From Aliidiomarina sp047920995 (GTDB taxonomy: Bacteria; Pseudomonadota; Gammaproteobacteria; Enterobacterales; Alteromonadaceae): a stretch of DNA of 64,000 bases. The stretch lies in the NCBI RefSeq assembly GCF_047920995.1, contig NZ_JBLRWZ010000007.1:1-64000 (forward strand), given 5' to 3'. The position numbers were made by a program, and so were the translations under genes. Every line of letters starts with the position of its first letter. Position 1 is the first letter of the stretch. Below are positions 44,022-52,159 of this stretch, in pieces. A model generated the notes under the pieces. That model was not told the DNA's origin and searched no databases. It worked only from the letters and a program-made list of their open reading frames with translations.

Positions 44022-44098
44022 TGGCGGAGCGGACGGGACTCGAACCCGCGACCCCCGGCGTGACAGGCCGGTATTCTAACCAACTGAACTACCGCTCC
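44022..44098 (-). tRNA. tRNA-Asp (anticodon GTC)
   Basis: This 77-nt gene is read from 44098 (GGAGCGG acceptor stem) to the encoded CCA at 44022. The anticodon loop CCTGTCACG gives GTC (Asp). The T-arm GGTTCGAGTCC and D-arm AGTTCAGTTGGTTAG are normal. It is a single tRNA, not linked to an rRNA operon in the window. Confidence 0.97.
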
Positions 44099-44107
44099 GT
44101 TGCCTCA

Positions 44108-44127
44108 GTATGAACTAACATTCATAC
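44108..44127 (-). other. Hairpin in the tRNA-Asp leader
   Basis: GTATGAA (44108-44114) and TTCATAC (44121-44127) form a perfect 7-bp stem with a 6-nt loop, ending 10 nt before the mature tRNA 5' end. It may guide 5' processing. Confidence 0.6.
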
Positions 44128-44194
44128 CTCTTTCATCTGCTTTCAAGATTCAGAAACCGCGAACGAATCTAACTGTTTCCTGCTCCCTGAATGC

Positions 44195-44230
44195 GGCGAG
44201 GATAATACGAGCAGCGTCGCCGCTAGTCAA
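44195..44230 (-). promoter_or_regulatory. Near-consensus stable-RNA promoter for tRNA-Asp
   Basis: On the minus strand, -35 TTGACT (44230-44225) and -10 TATTAT (44207-44202) are separated by exactly 17 bp. A GC-rich discriminator, CCTCGCC, follows, typical of stringently controlled tRNA and rRNA promoters. The leader to the mature tRNA is about 97 nt. Confidence 0.85.
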
Positions 44231-44293
44231 CCCCTTTTTTTACAGTTTTCGGTTCAACTGCTCACCTTTAAAGCAATTGCTGAAAAATCCTAC

Positions 44294-45064
44294 TCAATTT
44301 GTTGATGTTTCCGCCACTAGCCACAAGCTTTTGCCACTTTCTTGCGTAATTCCTTCCAGATAGGCCGCATGGGCCGCTTGTTCTTCGGCACTGGCGCGAA
44401 CCACTTTTAATGGTGCTCGCTCGTTCGCTAAGCGACGAATTTGCTCTTCTCGATCGGCGGCCGATTGTTGGCTTTGCGGCGCTTGAAATAACTTGCGTTG
44501 GCCACCGCTCATTAATAAATAAACGTCGGCTAGGATTTCCGCATCCAGTAATGCGCCGTGTAATGTGCGATGGCCATTTTCAACATCGAAACGCTTACAC
44601 AAAGCATCTAGGCTATTGCGTTGCCCAGGAAATTGTTGGCGGGCATAAGCTAGGGTATCAAATACGCTAGCAACATCGCTGAGTTGGCCGTATTGGCTGC
44701 CTAACAGCCGCAATTCATGATCTAAAAAGCCCACATCAAACGGGGCATTGTGAATTACCAATTCAGCGCCGCGGATAAATTCAATGAAATCATCTACAAC
44801 TTGAGCAAACACCGGTTTATCTACCAAAAATTCATTGGTGATACCATGCACACGAATGGCTTCTTCTTCAACAAAACGCTCGGGATTCAAATAAACATGA
44901 AAATGATTACCAGTAAGTTTACGCCCGATCATTTCTACGCAACCGATTTCGATTACACGATGCCCTTGCTGCGGATCGATGCCGGTGGTTTCCGTATCCA
45001 GTACAATTTGCCGCTTCTCTAAATCGTGGCTTTCATCAAGTTTTTGTAAATCATCGCCCGCCAT
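44294..45064 (-). CDS. dnaQ: DNA polymerase III epsilon subunit (proofreading exonuclease)
   Basis: This 256-residue DEDDh 3'-5' exonuclease proofreads for the replicative polymerase. Exo I is VLDTETTGIDPQQGHRVIEIG, Exo II is VIHNAPFDVGFLDHEL and Exo III is HGALLDAEILADVYL, with all acidic residues and the His present. A C-terminal tail that binds DnaE follows. ATG at 45064 has GAGG 8 nt upstream; an in-frame ATG at 45091 is less likely. It is divergent from rnhA with 64 bp between the starts, an old gammaproteobacterial pairing. Confidence 0.97.
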   Translation of the reverse strand: MAGDDLQKLDESHDLEKRQIVLDTETTGIDPQQGHRVIEIGCVEMIGRKLTGNHFHVYLNPERFVEEEAIRVHGITNEFLVDKPVFAQVVDDFIEFIRGAELVIHNAPFDVGFLDHELRLLGSQYGQLSDVASVFDTLAYARQQFPGQRNSLDALCKRFDVENGHRTLHGALLDAEILADVYLLMSGGQRKLFQAPQSQQSAADREEQIRRLANERAPLKVVRASAEEQAAHAAYLEGITQESGKSLWLVAETSTN

Positions 45065-45128
45065 TGTTTGTGCCTCGTTGGTTCGCAACATATACTCTGC
45101 AGTTGAATTTACCTATCTTAAAGCATCT

Positions 45129-45626
45129 ATGACACAAAACAAAACAAACAGCACCACAAACGGCAGCGTTACCATATACACCGATGGATCTTGTTTGGGA
45201 AACCCAGGGCCAGGTGGCTACGGCGTGGTAATGCAGGCTGGTAAGCACAGTAAAGAACTGGCGGAAGGCTACCGTTTAACCACCAACAACCGGATGGAAC
45301 TTCTAGCTGCTGCGGTGGCATTAGAAACCCTTACTCGCCCCTGCCATGTTGAGCTGTATACAGATAGTGAATATGTGCGCCAAGGCATAACCAAATGGTT
45401 AGCAGGCTGGAAACTGAATGGGTGGCGTACCAGCCAGAAAAAAGCGGTGAAAAACGTGGATTTGTGGCAACGCTTAGATGCAGCAGTGCAGCCGCATACA
45501 ATTAATTGGCATTGGGTAAAAGGCCACACAGGAAATGCAGGTAACGAGCGCTGCGATGAGTTAGCGCGTGTTGCGGCAACAGAACGTGCTACCCACGAAG
45601 ATGTAGGCTACCAACCAGAAAGTTAA
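45129..45626 (+). CDS. rnhA: Ribonuclease HI
   Basis: This 165-residue RNase H degrades RNA in RNA-DNA hybrids. Catalytic residues are in YTDGSCLGNPGPGGYG, NNRMELLAA, YTDSEYV and the His-containing VKGHTGNAGNERCDELA. The long in-frame stretch upstream lies antisense to dnaQ; homology begins a few residues after ATG 45129, although the ribosome-binding site is weak. Its 3' end overlaps the convergent methyltransferase gene by 4 bp. Confidence 0.97.
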   Translation: MTQNKTNSTTNGSVTIYTDGSCLGNPGPGGYGVVMQAGKHSKELAEGYRLTTNNRMELLAAAVALETLTRPCHVELYTDSEYVRQGITKWLAGWKLNGWRTSQKKAVKNVDLWQRLDAAVQPHTINWHWVKGHTGNAGNERCDELARVAATERATHEDVGYQPES

Positions 45627-46408
45627 TTCCGCTGCACCGAAGATATGCGCGCCGTTACTGATTCGGGGCGCAATTGGTGCTGCCGTTGATGTTTTAAACG
45701 CACTGGCGTAAGCGGCCATTCGCGCTTCCGCGCCACAATGTAATAACCACTCTGCGCCCAGCTACAACCGCGCATTAACCACCCCCAACCCTGCTCTGGA
45801 TCGCGCTCTTTCGACCACGGTACGCCAGCGGCAAAGTAGCCACTTGCTACTTCTTCATAATGCATTAGCGAAAGCCAATCCAGCACACGCTGGCGGCTAA
45901 ACAGCCGGCTTTGCCACGGTGGATATTGCCCTACAGCGGGCACGGCGCGAATGAGTTGGCCTGGTGAATACGGATTAGTAACAGCGATAACCACATGGCC
46001 ATCAGCGCGCAATACGCGATTTACCTCGCGTAACAGTGCGTGAGGGTTTTCATGGTGCTCAAGTTGATGCGCCATAAACACGGCATCGATACTGTTCTCA
46101 GTGAAAGGGAGTGCGCTAATATCTGCCACTACTTGCGCAAGCTGCCGTTGTTGTATTTCTGCAACTTTCTTCAGTTCAGCAGCAGGCAGCTGCTTTGGGC
46201 CTACGTAATATTGTTCACGAATACGGCAACTATTTGGCGTTAACGCACTTAACGCACCTAAGTGCACTAAATAATGCCCAAAAATAGTTTGCCAATGCGG
46301 CTCTAAAGCACGTGCTAAGCAATCTCGCCACCATTCACCCTGCCGCCATTGTTGCCAGCTTAAAAGTAAAGGTTGTGAATAATCACTAATTGCTGGTTTT
46401 AACCACAT
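45623..46408 (-). CDS. Class I SAM-dependent methyltransferase
   Basis: This 261-residue protein is of the Methyltransf_11 type that commonly sits next to gloB and rnhA in gammaproteobacteria. The post-I/II region reads ADISALPFTENSIDAVFMAHQLEHHENPHALLREVNRVLRADGHVVIAVTNP when joined across strands (about residues 115-165). The usual Gly-rich SAM motif I is weak: HLGALSAL near 48-55 replaces the expected G-x-G-x-G. The substrate is unknown. ATG at 46408 has AAGGA 6 nt upstream; the open frame further upstream is not supported. It is divergent from gloB with 50 bp between. Confidence 0.85.
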   Translation of the reverse strand: MWLKPAISDYSQPLLLSWQQWRQGEWWRDCLARALEPHWQTIFGHYLVHLGALSALTPNSCRIREQYYVGPKQLPAAELKKVAEIQQRQLAQVVADISALPFTENSIDAVFMAHQLEHHENPHALLREVNRVLRADGHVVIAVTNPYSPGQLIRAVPAVGQYPPWQSRLFSRQRVLDWLSLMHYEEVASGYFAAGVPWSKERDPEQGWGWLMRGCSWAQSGYYIVARKREWPLTPVRLKHQRQHQLRPESVTARISSVQRN

Positions 46409-46458
46409 AGTTATTCCTTTTATACTGTAAACTAAAGCATAACAGGTTGAGGCGAATA

Positions 46459-47244
46459 ATGCGTATAACACCCATCCCAGCGTTTAACGATAATTACATC
46501 TGGTTACTGCAAGAAGAAGCTCCCAAGGCTTCCTCTGCGGCGCAGCCTTGTGTAGTGGTAGACCCGGGTGATGCGAAACCAGTACTTGCCTATTTACAAC
46601 AACACAATTTACGTTTAGATGCGATTTTAATTACCCATCATCATTGGGATCATACCGGTGGCGTACAAGAATTACTGCAACATTACCCTTGCCCGGTAAT
46701 TGGCCCAGCCTCTGAAAACATTGCCAGTATTAGCCATACCGTTCGCGAAGGCGAGCAATTTACGCTATTTGCTGGGCAGGTGATTGTTTCCGTTCTTGAA
46801 TGCCCAGGCCACACGCTCGATCATATTGCATTTTACTCAGCGCCCCACCTTTTTTGCGGTGATACCTTATTTGCTGCAGGTTGCGGCCGCATGTTCGAGG
46901 GTGAACCGAAACAATTTCTACACTCTTTAAATAAACTGGCCGCATTGCCAGCCGACACCAAGGTTTTTTGCGGCCATGAATACACCCAAGCGAATTTAGC
47001 CTTTGCCCACGCTGTAGAGCCGGATAATTTGGCTATTACCGAACGCATTAAACAGGTGGCAGCACAGCGGTTACAACACCAACCTAGCTTGCCCTGTGAG
47101 CTAGCGGAAGAACACGCCACGAATCCATTCTTACGGGCACATTTACCTTCGGTGATGCACGCCGCAGAAGCTAAGCTCGGTAAGCCTCTCACCCAGGCCA
47201 GTGATGTGTTTGCTGTACTTCGTGAATGGAAAAATAATTTTTAA
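46459..47244 (+). CDS. gloB: Hydroxyacylglutathione hydrolase (glyoxalase II)
   Basis: This 261-residue metallo-beta-lactamase-fold enzyme hydrolyses S-D-lactoylglutathione in methylglyoxal detoxification. It carries the binuclear metal motif THHHWDHTGG, CPGHTLDHIAFY, FCGDTLFAAGCGRMFEG and FCGHEYT. The ATG at 46459, preceded by GAGG 6 nt upstream, starts the conserved MRITPIPAFNDNYIW. Confidence 0.97.
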   Translation: MRITPIPAFNDNYIWLLQEEAPKASSAAQPCVVVDPGDAKPVLAYLQQHNLRLDAILITHHHWDHTGGVQELLQHYPCPVIGPASENIASISHTVREGEQFTLFAGQVIVSVLECPGHTLDHIAFYSAPHLFCGDTLFAAGCGRMFEGEPKQFLHSLNKLAALPADTKVFCGHEYTQANLAFAHAVEPDNLAITERIKQVAAQRLQHQPSLPCELAEEHATNPFLRAHLPSVMHAAEAKLGKPLTQASDVFAVLREWKNNF

Positions 47245-47321
47245 TTGCTGTTTTTTGCGCTCCGTATAATAAGGGTTACAATGTACCGGAATGCATGCGC
47301 AAATAATAATGAGAACACCAC

Positions 47322-48935
47322 ATGATAAAAAAGCTAGTTTTACTAATCGCTGCAAGCAGTTTTTTAAGCGGATGCCAGCTACTTAGCGCGGAAGCAGAGC
47401 CGCCAACACCAGAAGAGTTGCCACAACATACACAAAGCGAAGGAATTGAGCGCTATGCGCTTATTCACCCTGGTACTGCATCTGCACAGGCTATCGATCG
47501 TCAGCTACCTGCGGCTTTACAAGCTGATCTTTGGGATCGTATCCGCCTGCAAATGAGCATAGAAATTCCTGCAAACTCGCTTATTGAAAGCCATCGTGAT
47601 TGGTATCTGCGCCATCCGAACTACATCAATCGTGTAACCCAACGCGCGGCGCCGTTTTTACATTTAATTGTGGAAGAAATAGAGAAGCGTGGCTTGCCAT
47701 TAGAATTAGTATTAGTTCCGGTTGTAGAAAGTGCCTACGATACCTTTGCCTACTCACACGGCCGCGCCAGTGGAATTTGGCAGTTTATTCCGAGTACAGC
47801 CCGTTTTTATGGTTTAGAAATTGATTGGTGGTACGATGGTCGCCGCGATGTAATGGCCGCTACCACCACTGCTCTTGATTACTTTGATCGCCTGCATAAA
47901 ACCTTTGATGGCGATTGGTTACTTGCCCTCGCTGCCTATAATGGTGGCCAAGGTAGAGTGCTGGGCGCAATGCGCCGTAACGAACGCGAAGGCAAACCTA
48001 CCGATTATTGGAGTCTGAGCAGTTTACCGCAAGAAACCCGCAATTATGTGCCGAAAATATTAGCCTTAGCCGAATTGCTTCGCGATAGTGAAGAATGGGC
48101 AGTAACTTGGCCACATATACCTAACCAACGGGTAACCGATATCGTGGATGTGGGGCAACAAATTGATTTAGCCTTGGCTGCTGAAATGGCGGGCATGAGC
48201 TTGGAAGATTTGCATCGCTATAACTCTGGCTACAACCGTTGGGCCACCGCGCCTGATGGGCCTCACACCTTATTACTACCGGTAGAGCGCGCAAATCAAT
48301 TTCGTGCGGCCTTAAACGACAGTGATCCAGCTGATTGGTTAGCATGGCAACGCCATCACGTGCGTTCGGGTGAGAGCTTGCAAGTTATCGCCCGCCGCTA
48401 CAATACAACGGTACAGGCTATTCAGCAGTTTAATAACATCTCCGGCTCGCTGATTCGCCAAGGCGATTATTTACTGATTCCTGTGGCTAGCCAAGCATTA
48501 GAGCGCTATACGCTTTCTACTGAACAGCGATTAGCTGCAGCGCAAAGCCGCCCTCAGGGTCAGCAAAAAATTGATCACCGGGTGCAACGCGGCGATACCT
48601 TGTGGGATTTATCTCGCAAGTACAACGTGAGTATTGCCAATATAGCCCGATGGAACAACATGGCGCCGGGCGATATGTTGCGGCCTGGGCAAACCCTAGC
48701 GATTTGGCAAGCTAACGCTTCAGCAAGCAGCACCAGCACCGCCAGTAGCGGCACACCAGTGATGCGTACGGTGCAGTACAACGTTCGTAATGGCGATTCT
48801 TTGGCTCGTATCGCTAACCGTTTCCGGGTTACTATTGCTGATATCGAGCGTTGGAATTCCATTAGCCGCGATCGCTTTTTACAGCCGGGCCAACGCCTTA
48901 CGCTACATGTAGATGTTACCAAGGTAACGTTATAA
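47322..48935 (+). CDS. mltD: Membrane-bound lytic murein transglycosylase D
   Basis: This 537-residue lipoprotein cleaves peptidoglycan glycan strands. The signal peptide ends in the lipobox LSGC (Cys18). The transglycosylase (SLT) domain has catalytic Glu136 (VPVVESAYD), GIWQFIPSTARFYGL and ALAAYNGGQGRV. Three LysM peptidoglycan-binding domains follow, at about 345-388, 418-462 and 487-531. E. coli MltD has two LysM domains, so one extra here. It follows gloB by 77 bp on the same strand, as in E. coli. Confidence 0.96.
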   Translation: MIKKLVLLIAASSFLSGCQLLSAEAEPPTPEELPQHTQSEGIERYALIHPGTASAQAIDRQLPAALQADLWDRIRLQMSIEIPANSLIESHRDWYLRHPNYINRVTQRAAPFLHLIVEEIEKRGLPLELVLVPVVESAYDTFAYSHGRASGIWQFIPSTARFYGLEIDWWYDGRRDVMAATTTALDYFDRLHKTFDGDWLLALAAYNGGQGRVLGAMRRNEREGKPTDYWSLSSLPQETRNYVPKILALAELLRDSEEWAVTWPHIPNQRVTDIVDVGQQIDLALAAEMAGMSLEDLHRYNSGYNRWATAPDGPHTLLLPVERANQFRAALNDSDPADWLAWQRHHVRSGESLQVIARRYNTTVQAIQQFNNISGSLIRQGDYLLIPVASQALERYTLSTEQRLAAAQSRPQGQQKIDHRVQRGDTLWDLSRKYNVSIANIARWNNMAPGDMLRPGQTLAIWQANASASSTSTASSGTPVMRTVQYNVRNGDSLARIANRFRVTIADIERWNSISRDRFLQPGQRLTLHVDVTKVTL

Positions 48936-48982
48936 GTAGGTTGCTAAGAGATAGGTTACAAACCAAGAAGCGGCTAGCGGAA

Positions 48983-51097
48983 CTAGCCTTGTAACAACTG
49001 GATAAGTTCCGCTTCGCTTAATACAGGTACGCCCAAGCTTTCTGCTTTCGCAAGTTTTGAGCCCGCTGCCTCGCCAGCAAATACGGCAGTTGTTTTACTC
49101 GAAACACTGCCGCTTACTTTCGCCCCAAGCGCCTGCAAACCTGCCTTAGCTTCATCACGAGTAAGTTCACTTAAGGTGCCAGTAAGTACATAAGTATTGC
49201 CTGCTAATGGCTGTTCCGCGGCACTTTTTACTGCAATCGCGGGCCAATACACAGCATGTTCGCCTGTGGTAAGCCGCTCGATTACTGCAATATTATGCGG
49301 CTCGCGGAAAAAGTTATAGATATGCGCTGCTACCACCACGCCTACATCGGGCACAGTTTGTAGCTCTTCTTCTGTTGCTGCTTTTAGCGCCACAAGATCA
49401 CCGAAATGTTGCGCTAAATTCTGTGCTGTTGCTTCGCCTACTTCACGAATACCAAGGCTATACAGAAACTTCGCTAGGGTTGTTTCGCGGCTTTTCTGCA
49501 GTGCGGCTACTAAGTTTTCCGCTGATTTTTGCCCCATGCGTGGCAGTGATGCAAGTTCGCGAACGCTTAGGGTAAAAAGATCTGCAGGATGCTGCACCCA
49601 CTCACGCTCTACCAATAACTCCACTAACTTATCGCCCAAACCATCTACATCAAGGGCTTTGCGCGAAGCAAAATGTTTAATTGCTTCCTTGCGCTGTGCC
49701 GAACAGAACAACCCGCCCGTACAGCGTGCTACAGCTTCGCCCTCTACCCGTTCAATAGCCGAGCCACACACTGGGCATGCACTAGGGAATACAATTGCCG
49801 CACCCCGCTCAGCAGCAGCCAGCAAATCACCTTGGGCAGTATTATCGGCACCATTGCTGTTGGTGCCATTATTGTTGGTGCCATCACTATCGGCTACAGT
49901 ATCACCCGCTACACCAATAATTTGCGGAATTACATCACCCGCTCGGCGCACAATCACTTGATCGCCAATACGCACGCCCAAACGCGCAATTTCATCTGCG
50001 TTATGTAAGGTAGCATTGGCAACCATTACCCCAGCCACTTCCACTGGCTCTAGGCGCGCCACAGGGGTTACTGCACCGGTTCTACCAACCTGGAAATCTA
50101 CATCTAACAAGGTGGTGATTTTTTCTTGGGCCGGGAATTTATACGCTATCGCCCAACGCGGAGCGCGGGAAACGAAACCAAGCTGCTCTTGCAAATCGAT
50201 GTTATCGAGCTTAAATACCACACCATCAATTTCGTAGCTCAGATCATCACGCCGCGCCAAAATATCGGCATAGTAGGTAAAGCACGCAGCGTTATCTTTT
50301 AATAAGCGGATTTCCGGACACACCGGTAGCCCCCACTCGCGTAACTGCTGCAAACGTTGATAATGGCTATCATCATCAAGCTGCCGATCAGGTTGCACTG
50401 TGCCCATGGCGTAAGCATAAAAGGCTAAGTTGCGCTTTGCCGTTATCCGAGAATCAAGTTGCCGCAAACTTCCCGCGGCGGCATTGCGCGGGTTAGCAAA
50501 CACCTTTTCGCCTTTGGCCAAGGCGGTTTCATTCAACTTGGCGAAGCTTTCTCGCGGCATAAATACTTCGCCGCGAACTTCCAAGCGTTCCGGATACTTG
50601 CCACGCAACTGCAACGGAATTGCCCGAATGGTGCGCACGTTCGCGGTAATATCTTCGCCACGATAGCCATCACCACGGGTAGCACCCCGCACCAATTGGC
50701 CATTTTCGTACAATAAGCTCACCGCCAAACCATCTAGCTTCGGCTCTGCACACCAAGCTAACTCGCCAGTTTGCTCGCTACGCTCGGTTACCCGACGAAT
50801 AAACTGCTGCATTTCTTCTTCCAGAAATGCATTATCTAACGAGAGCATAGGTACTTCGTGGGCAACTTCAGTAAAGGCACCAGAAGGTGGCGCCCCTACT
50901 CGTTGCGTTGGCGAACTTGTGGAATGGAGCTCTGGGTGCTGGGCTTCAATTGCCTGCACCTCACGGAAAATACGATCGTATTCACTATCAGGAACACTGG
51001 GCTGATCAAGTACATAGTATTCGTAATTATACTGATCAAGGCGGGTACGCAGCTCCGCCAACTTCTCAATAACTTGCTGCGATGCACGCTCTGTCAT
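48983..51097 (-). CDS. ligA: NAD-dependent DNA ligase
   Basis: This 704-residue enzyme seals nicks during replication and repair. The adenylated lysine is Lys120 in AEPKLDGLA. The OB fold, a four-Cys zinc finger (CPVCGSAIERVEGEAVARCTGG and FCSAQ), HhH repeats and a C-terminal BRCT domain (NTYVLTGTLSELTRDEAK) follow in order. It is about 33 residues longer than E. coli LigA (671). The excess is a low-complexity Asn/Gly/Asp insert before the zinc finger, encoded by a 15-bp tandem repeat. Third gene of smc-zipA-ligA. Confidence 0.97.
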   Translation of the reverse strand: MTERASQQVIEKLAELRTRLDQYNYEYYVLDQPSVPDSEYDRIFREVQAIEAQHPELHSTSSPTQRVGAPPSGAFTEVAHEVPMLSLDNAFLEEEMQQFIRRVTERSEQTGELAWCAEPKLDGLAVSLLYENGQLVRGATRGDGYRGEDITANVRTIRAIPLQLRGKYPERLEVRGEVFMPRESFAKLNETALAKGEKVFANPRNAAAGSLRQLDSRITAKRNLAFYAYAMGTVQPDRQLDDDSHYQRLQQLREWGLPVCPEIRLLKDNAACFTYYADILARRDDLSYEIDGVVFKLDNIDLQEQLGFVSRAPRWAIAYKFPAQEKITTLLDVDFQVGRTGAVTPVARLEPVEVAGVMVANATLHNADEIARLGVRIGDQVIVRRAGDVIPQIIGVAGDTVADSDGTNNNGTNSNGADNTAQGDLLAAAERGAAIVFPSACPVCGSAIERVEGEAVARCTGGLFCSAQRKEAIKHFASRKALDVDGLGDKLVELLVEREWVQHPADLFTLSVRELASLPRMGQKSAENLVAALQKSRETTLAKFLYSLGIREVGEATAQNLAQHFGDLVALKAATEEELQTVPDVGVVVAAHIYNFFREPHNIAVIERLTTGEHAVYWPAIAVKSAAEQPLAGNTYVLTGTLSELTRDEAKAGLQALGAKVSGSVSSKTTAVFAGEAAGSKLAKAESLGVPVLSEAELIQLLQG
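49847..49891 (-). repeat. 15-bp tandem repeat (3 copies) inside ligA
   Basis: Units GGCACCATTGCTGTT (49847-49861), GGTGCCATTATTGTT (49862-49876) and GGTGCCATCACTATC (49877-49891) encode pentapeptides of the type N-x-N-G-T/A on the minus strand. They keep the reading frame. Confidence 0.85.
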
Positions 51098-51127
51098 GAA
51101 GCCTTAAACCTTTTTTTGCTGATGTTG

Positions 51128-52138
51128 CTATTGCTCTTGGCGCAAGCCTGCAAGGCGCATGCGGCGCTCAAACTCACGAATTTTTTGGTAGGTATGCTGT
51201 ACCGATTGTTTGGTCATAGGATTACGATTGCCATCTAGTACCGCGGCTCTCGGCATCGCATCGGCAATCTTATTGGCCGCGTTATACATCATGGTAAAGG
51301 CTTTATGGCCATCATATTTAATGGGCAGAGCCATAAATAACACCACACCACGAGTAGTGAAGCTTTCAATATTATCTAAATCAAATGTACCTGGGTTGTA
51401 CATATTCGCCATTCGGAATAACAACGGGCCACGGCCACTGGGTTGTTCAAAGCGATGGAAGATATCTAAATCACCAAATTTCATGCCCAATTCAGTAACC
51501 GTTTCTAATAATGTAGTGCCTTTAATATCACCCGATACGAACAGTGTAATAACCTCTTCTTGCGGCGGTTCCACTACCTCTTCATTAGTTTCTGCTGCCG
51601 CTAAATCAATCGCCATCTGCTCTACAGTACCTTCATCTCGATTAGCGCGCAGTGATGGTAGCTCGGGCTCTGCAGTATTCTCTTGCGCTGCCTGCATCGG
51701 CTGCTCGGCACTGCTTTCGCTAGTATGCTGGCTTTGCTGAGCTACTTCGTTATCGCTAGCGGAATGGCTGTCACTGGCTTCAGAGCTTTCTTGCGGCACC
51801 TGCACGGTACTCGCACGCGCTTGTATGGCCTCAGGTTCAACATCATCGGTAACACGTTCTGCCGTGGCACGAGCAGATGGTTTGCGGGTTTTAACTTTAC
51901 TCAGGCCAAGCTCATCGAAATCATCATCGGCACCCCAAGCGCTATGCTCATCGCTTTCATCTACACCGCTCAGCAAATCCGATTGCGTGGTACTATCTTG
52001 CACCTGCTTGCGTTTCGGGTTACCCGAACGGCCCTGCCCAGTTTGGTTGTTGTTTCGCAGCGTAAGTACACCGTGAATTACCAAGCCCACAATCACAATC
52101 ATACCGATAATAATTAAAACTACGCGTAAACTATCCAT
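51128..52138 (-). CDS. zipA: Cell division protein ZipA
   Basis: This 336-residue bitopic inner-membrane protein anchors FtsZ to the membrane. An N-terminal transmembrane helix (about 5-27, VVLIIIGMIVIVGLVIHGVL) is followed by a long acidic Ser/Glu/Gln-rich linker. The C-terminal FtsZ-binding domain (about 195-330) has the conserved EVITLFVSGDIKGTTLLETV, FHRFEQPSG and FTTRGVVLFMALP. It lies between smc and ligA with gaps of 21 and 30 bp, the standard gammaproteobacterial arrangement. Confidence 0.96.
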   Translation of the reverse strand: MDSLRVVLIIIGMIVIVGLVIHGVLTLRNNNQTGQGRSGNPKRKQVQDSTTQSDLLSGVDESDEHSAWGADDDFDELGLSKVKTRKPSARATAERVTDDVEPEAIQARASTVQVPQESSEASDSHSASDNEVAQQSQHTSESSAEQPMQAAQENTAEPELPSLRANRDEGTVEQMAIDLAAAETNEEVVEPPQEEVITLFVSGDIKGTTLLETVTELGMKFGDLDIFHRFEQPSGRGPLLFRMANMYNPGTFDLDNIESFTTRGVVLFMALPIKYDGHKAFTMMYNAANKIADAMPRAAVLDGNRNPMTKQSVQHTYQKIREFERRMRLAGLRQEQ

Positions 52139-52159
52139 CGCTGCTTCTACCTATTTCCG

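Noticed and set aside
48972..48988. GGCTAG/CTAGCC hairpin between mltD and ligA as a terminator
   Set aside because: Only 6 bp, no T-run on either strand, and it overlaps the ligA stop codon.
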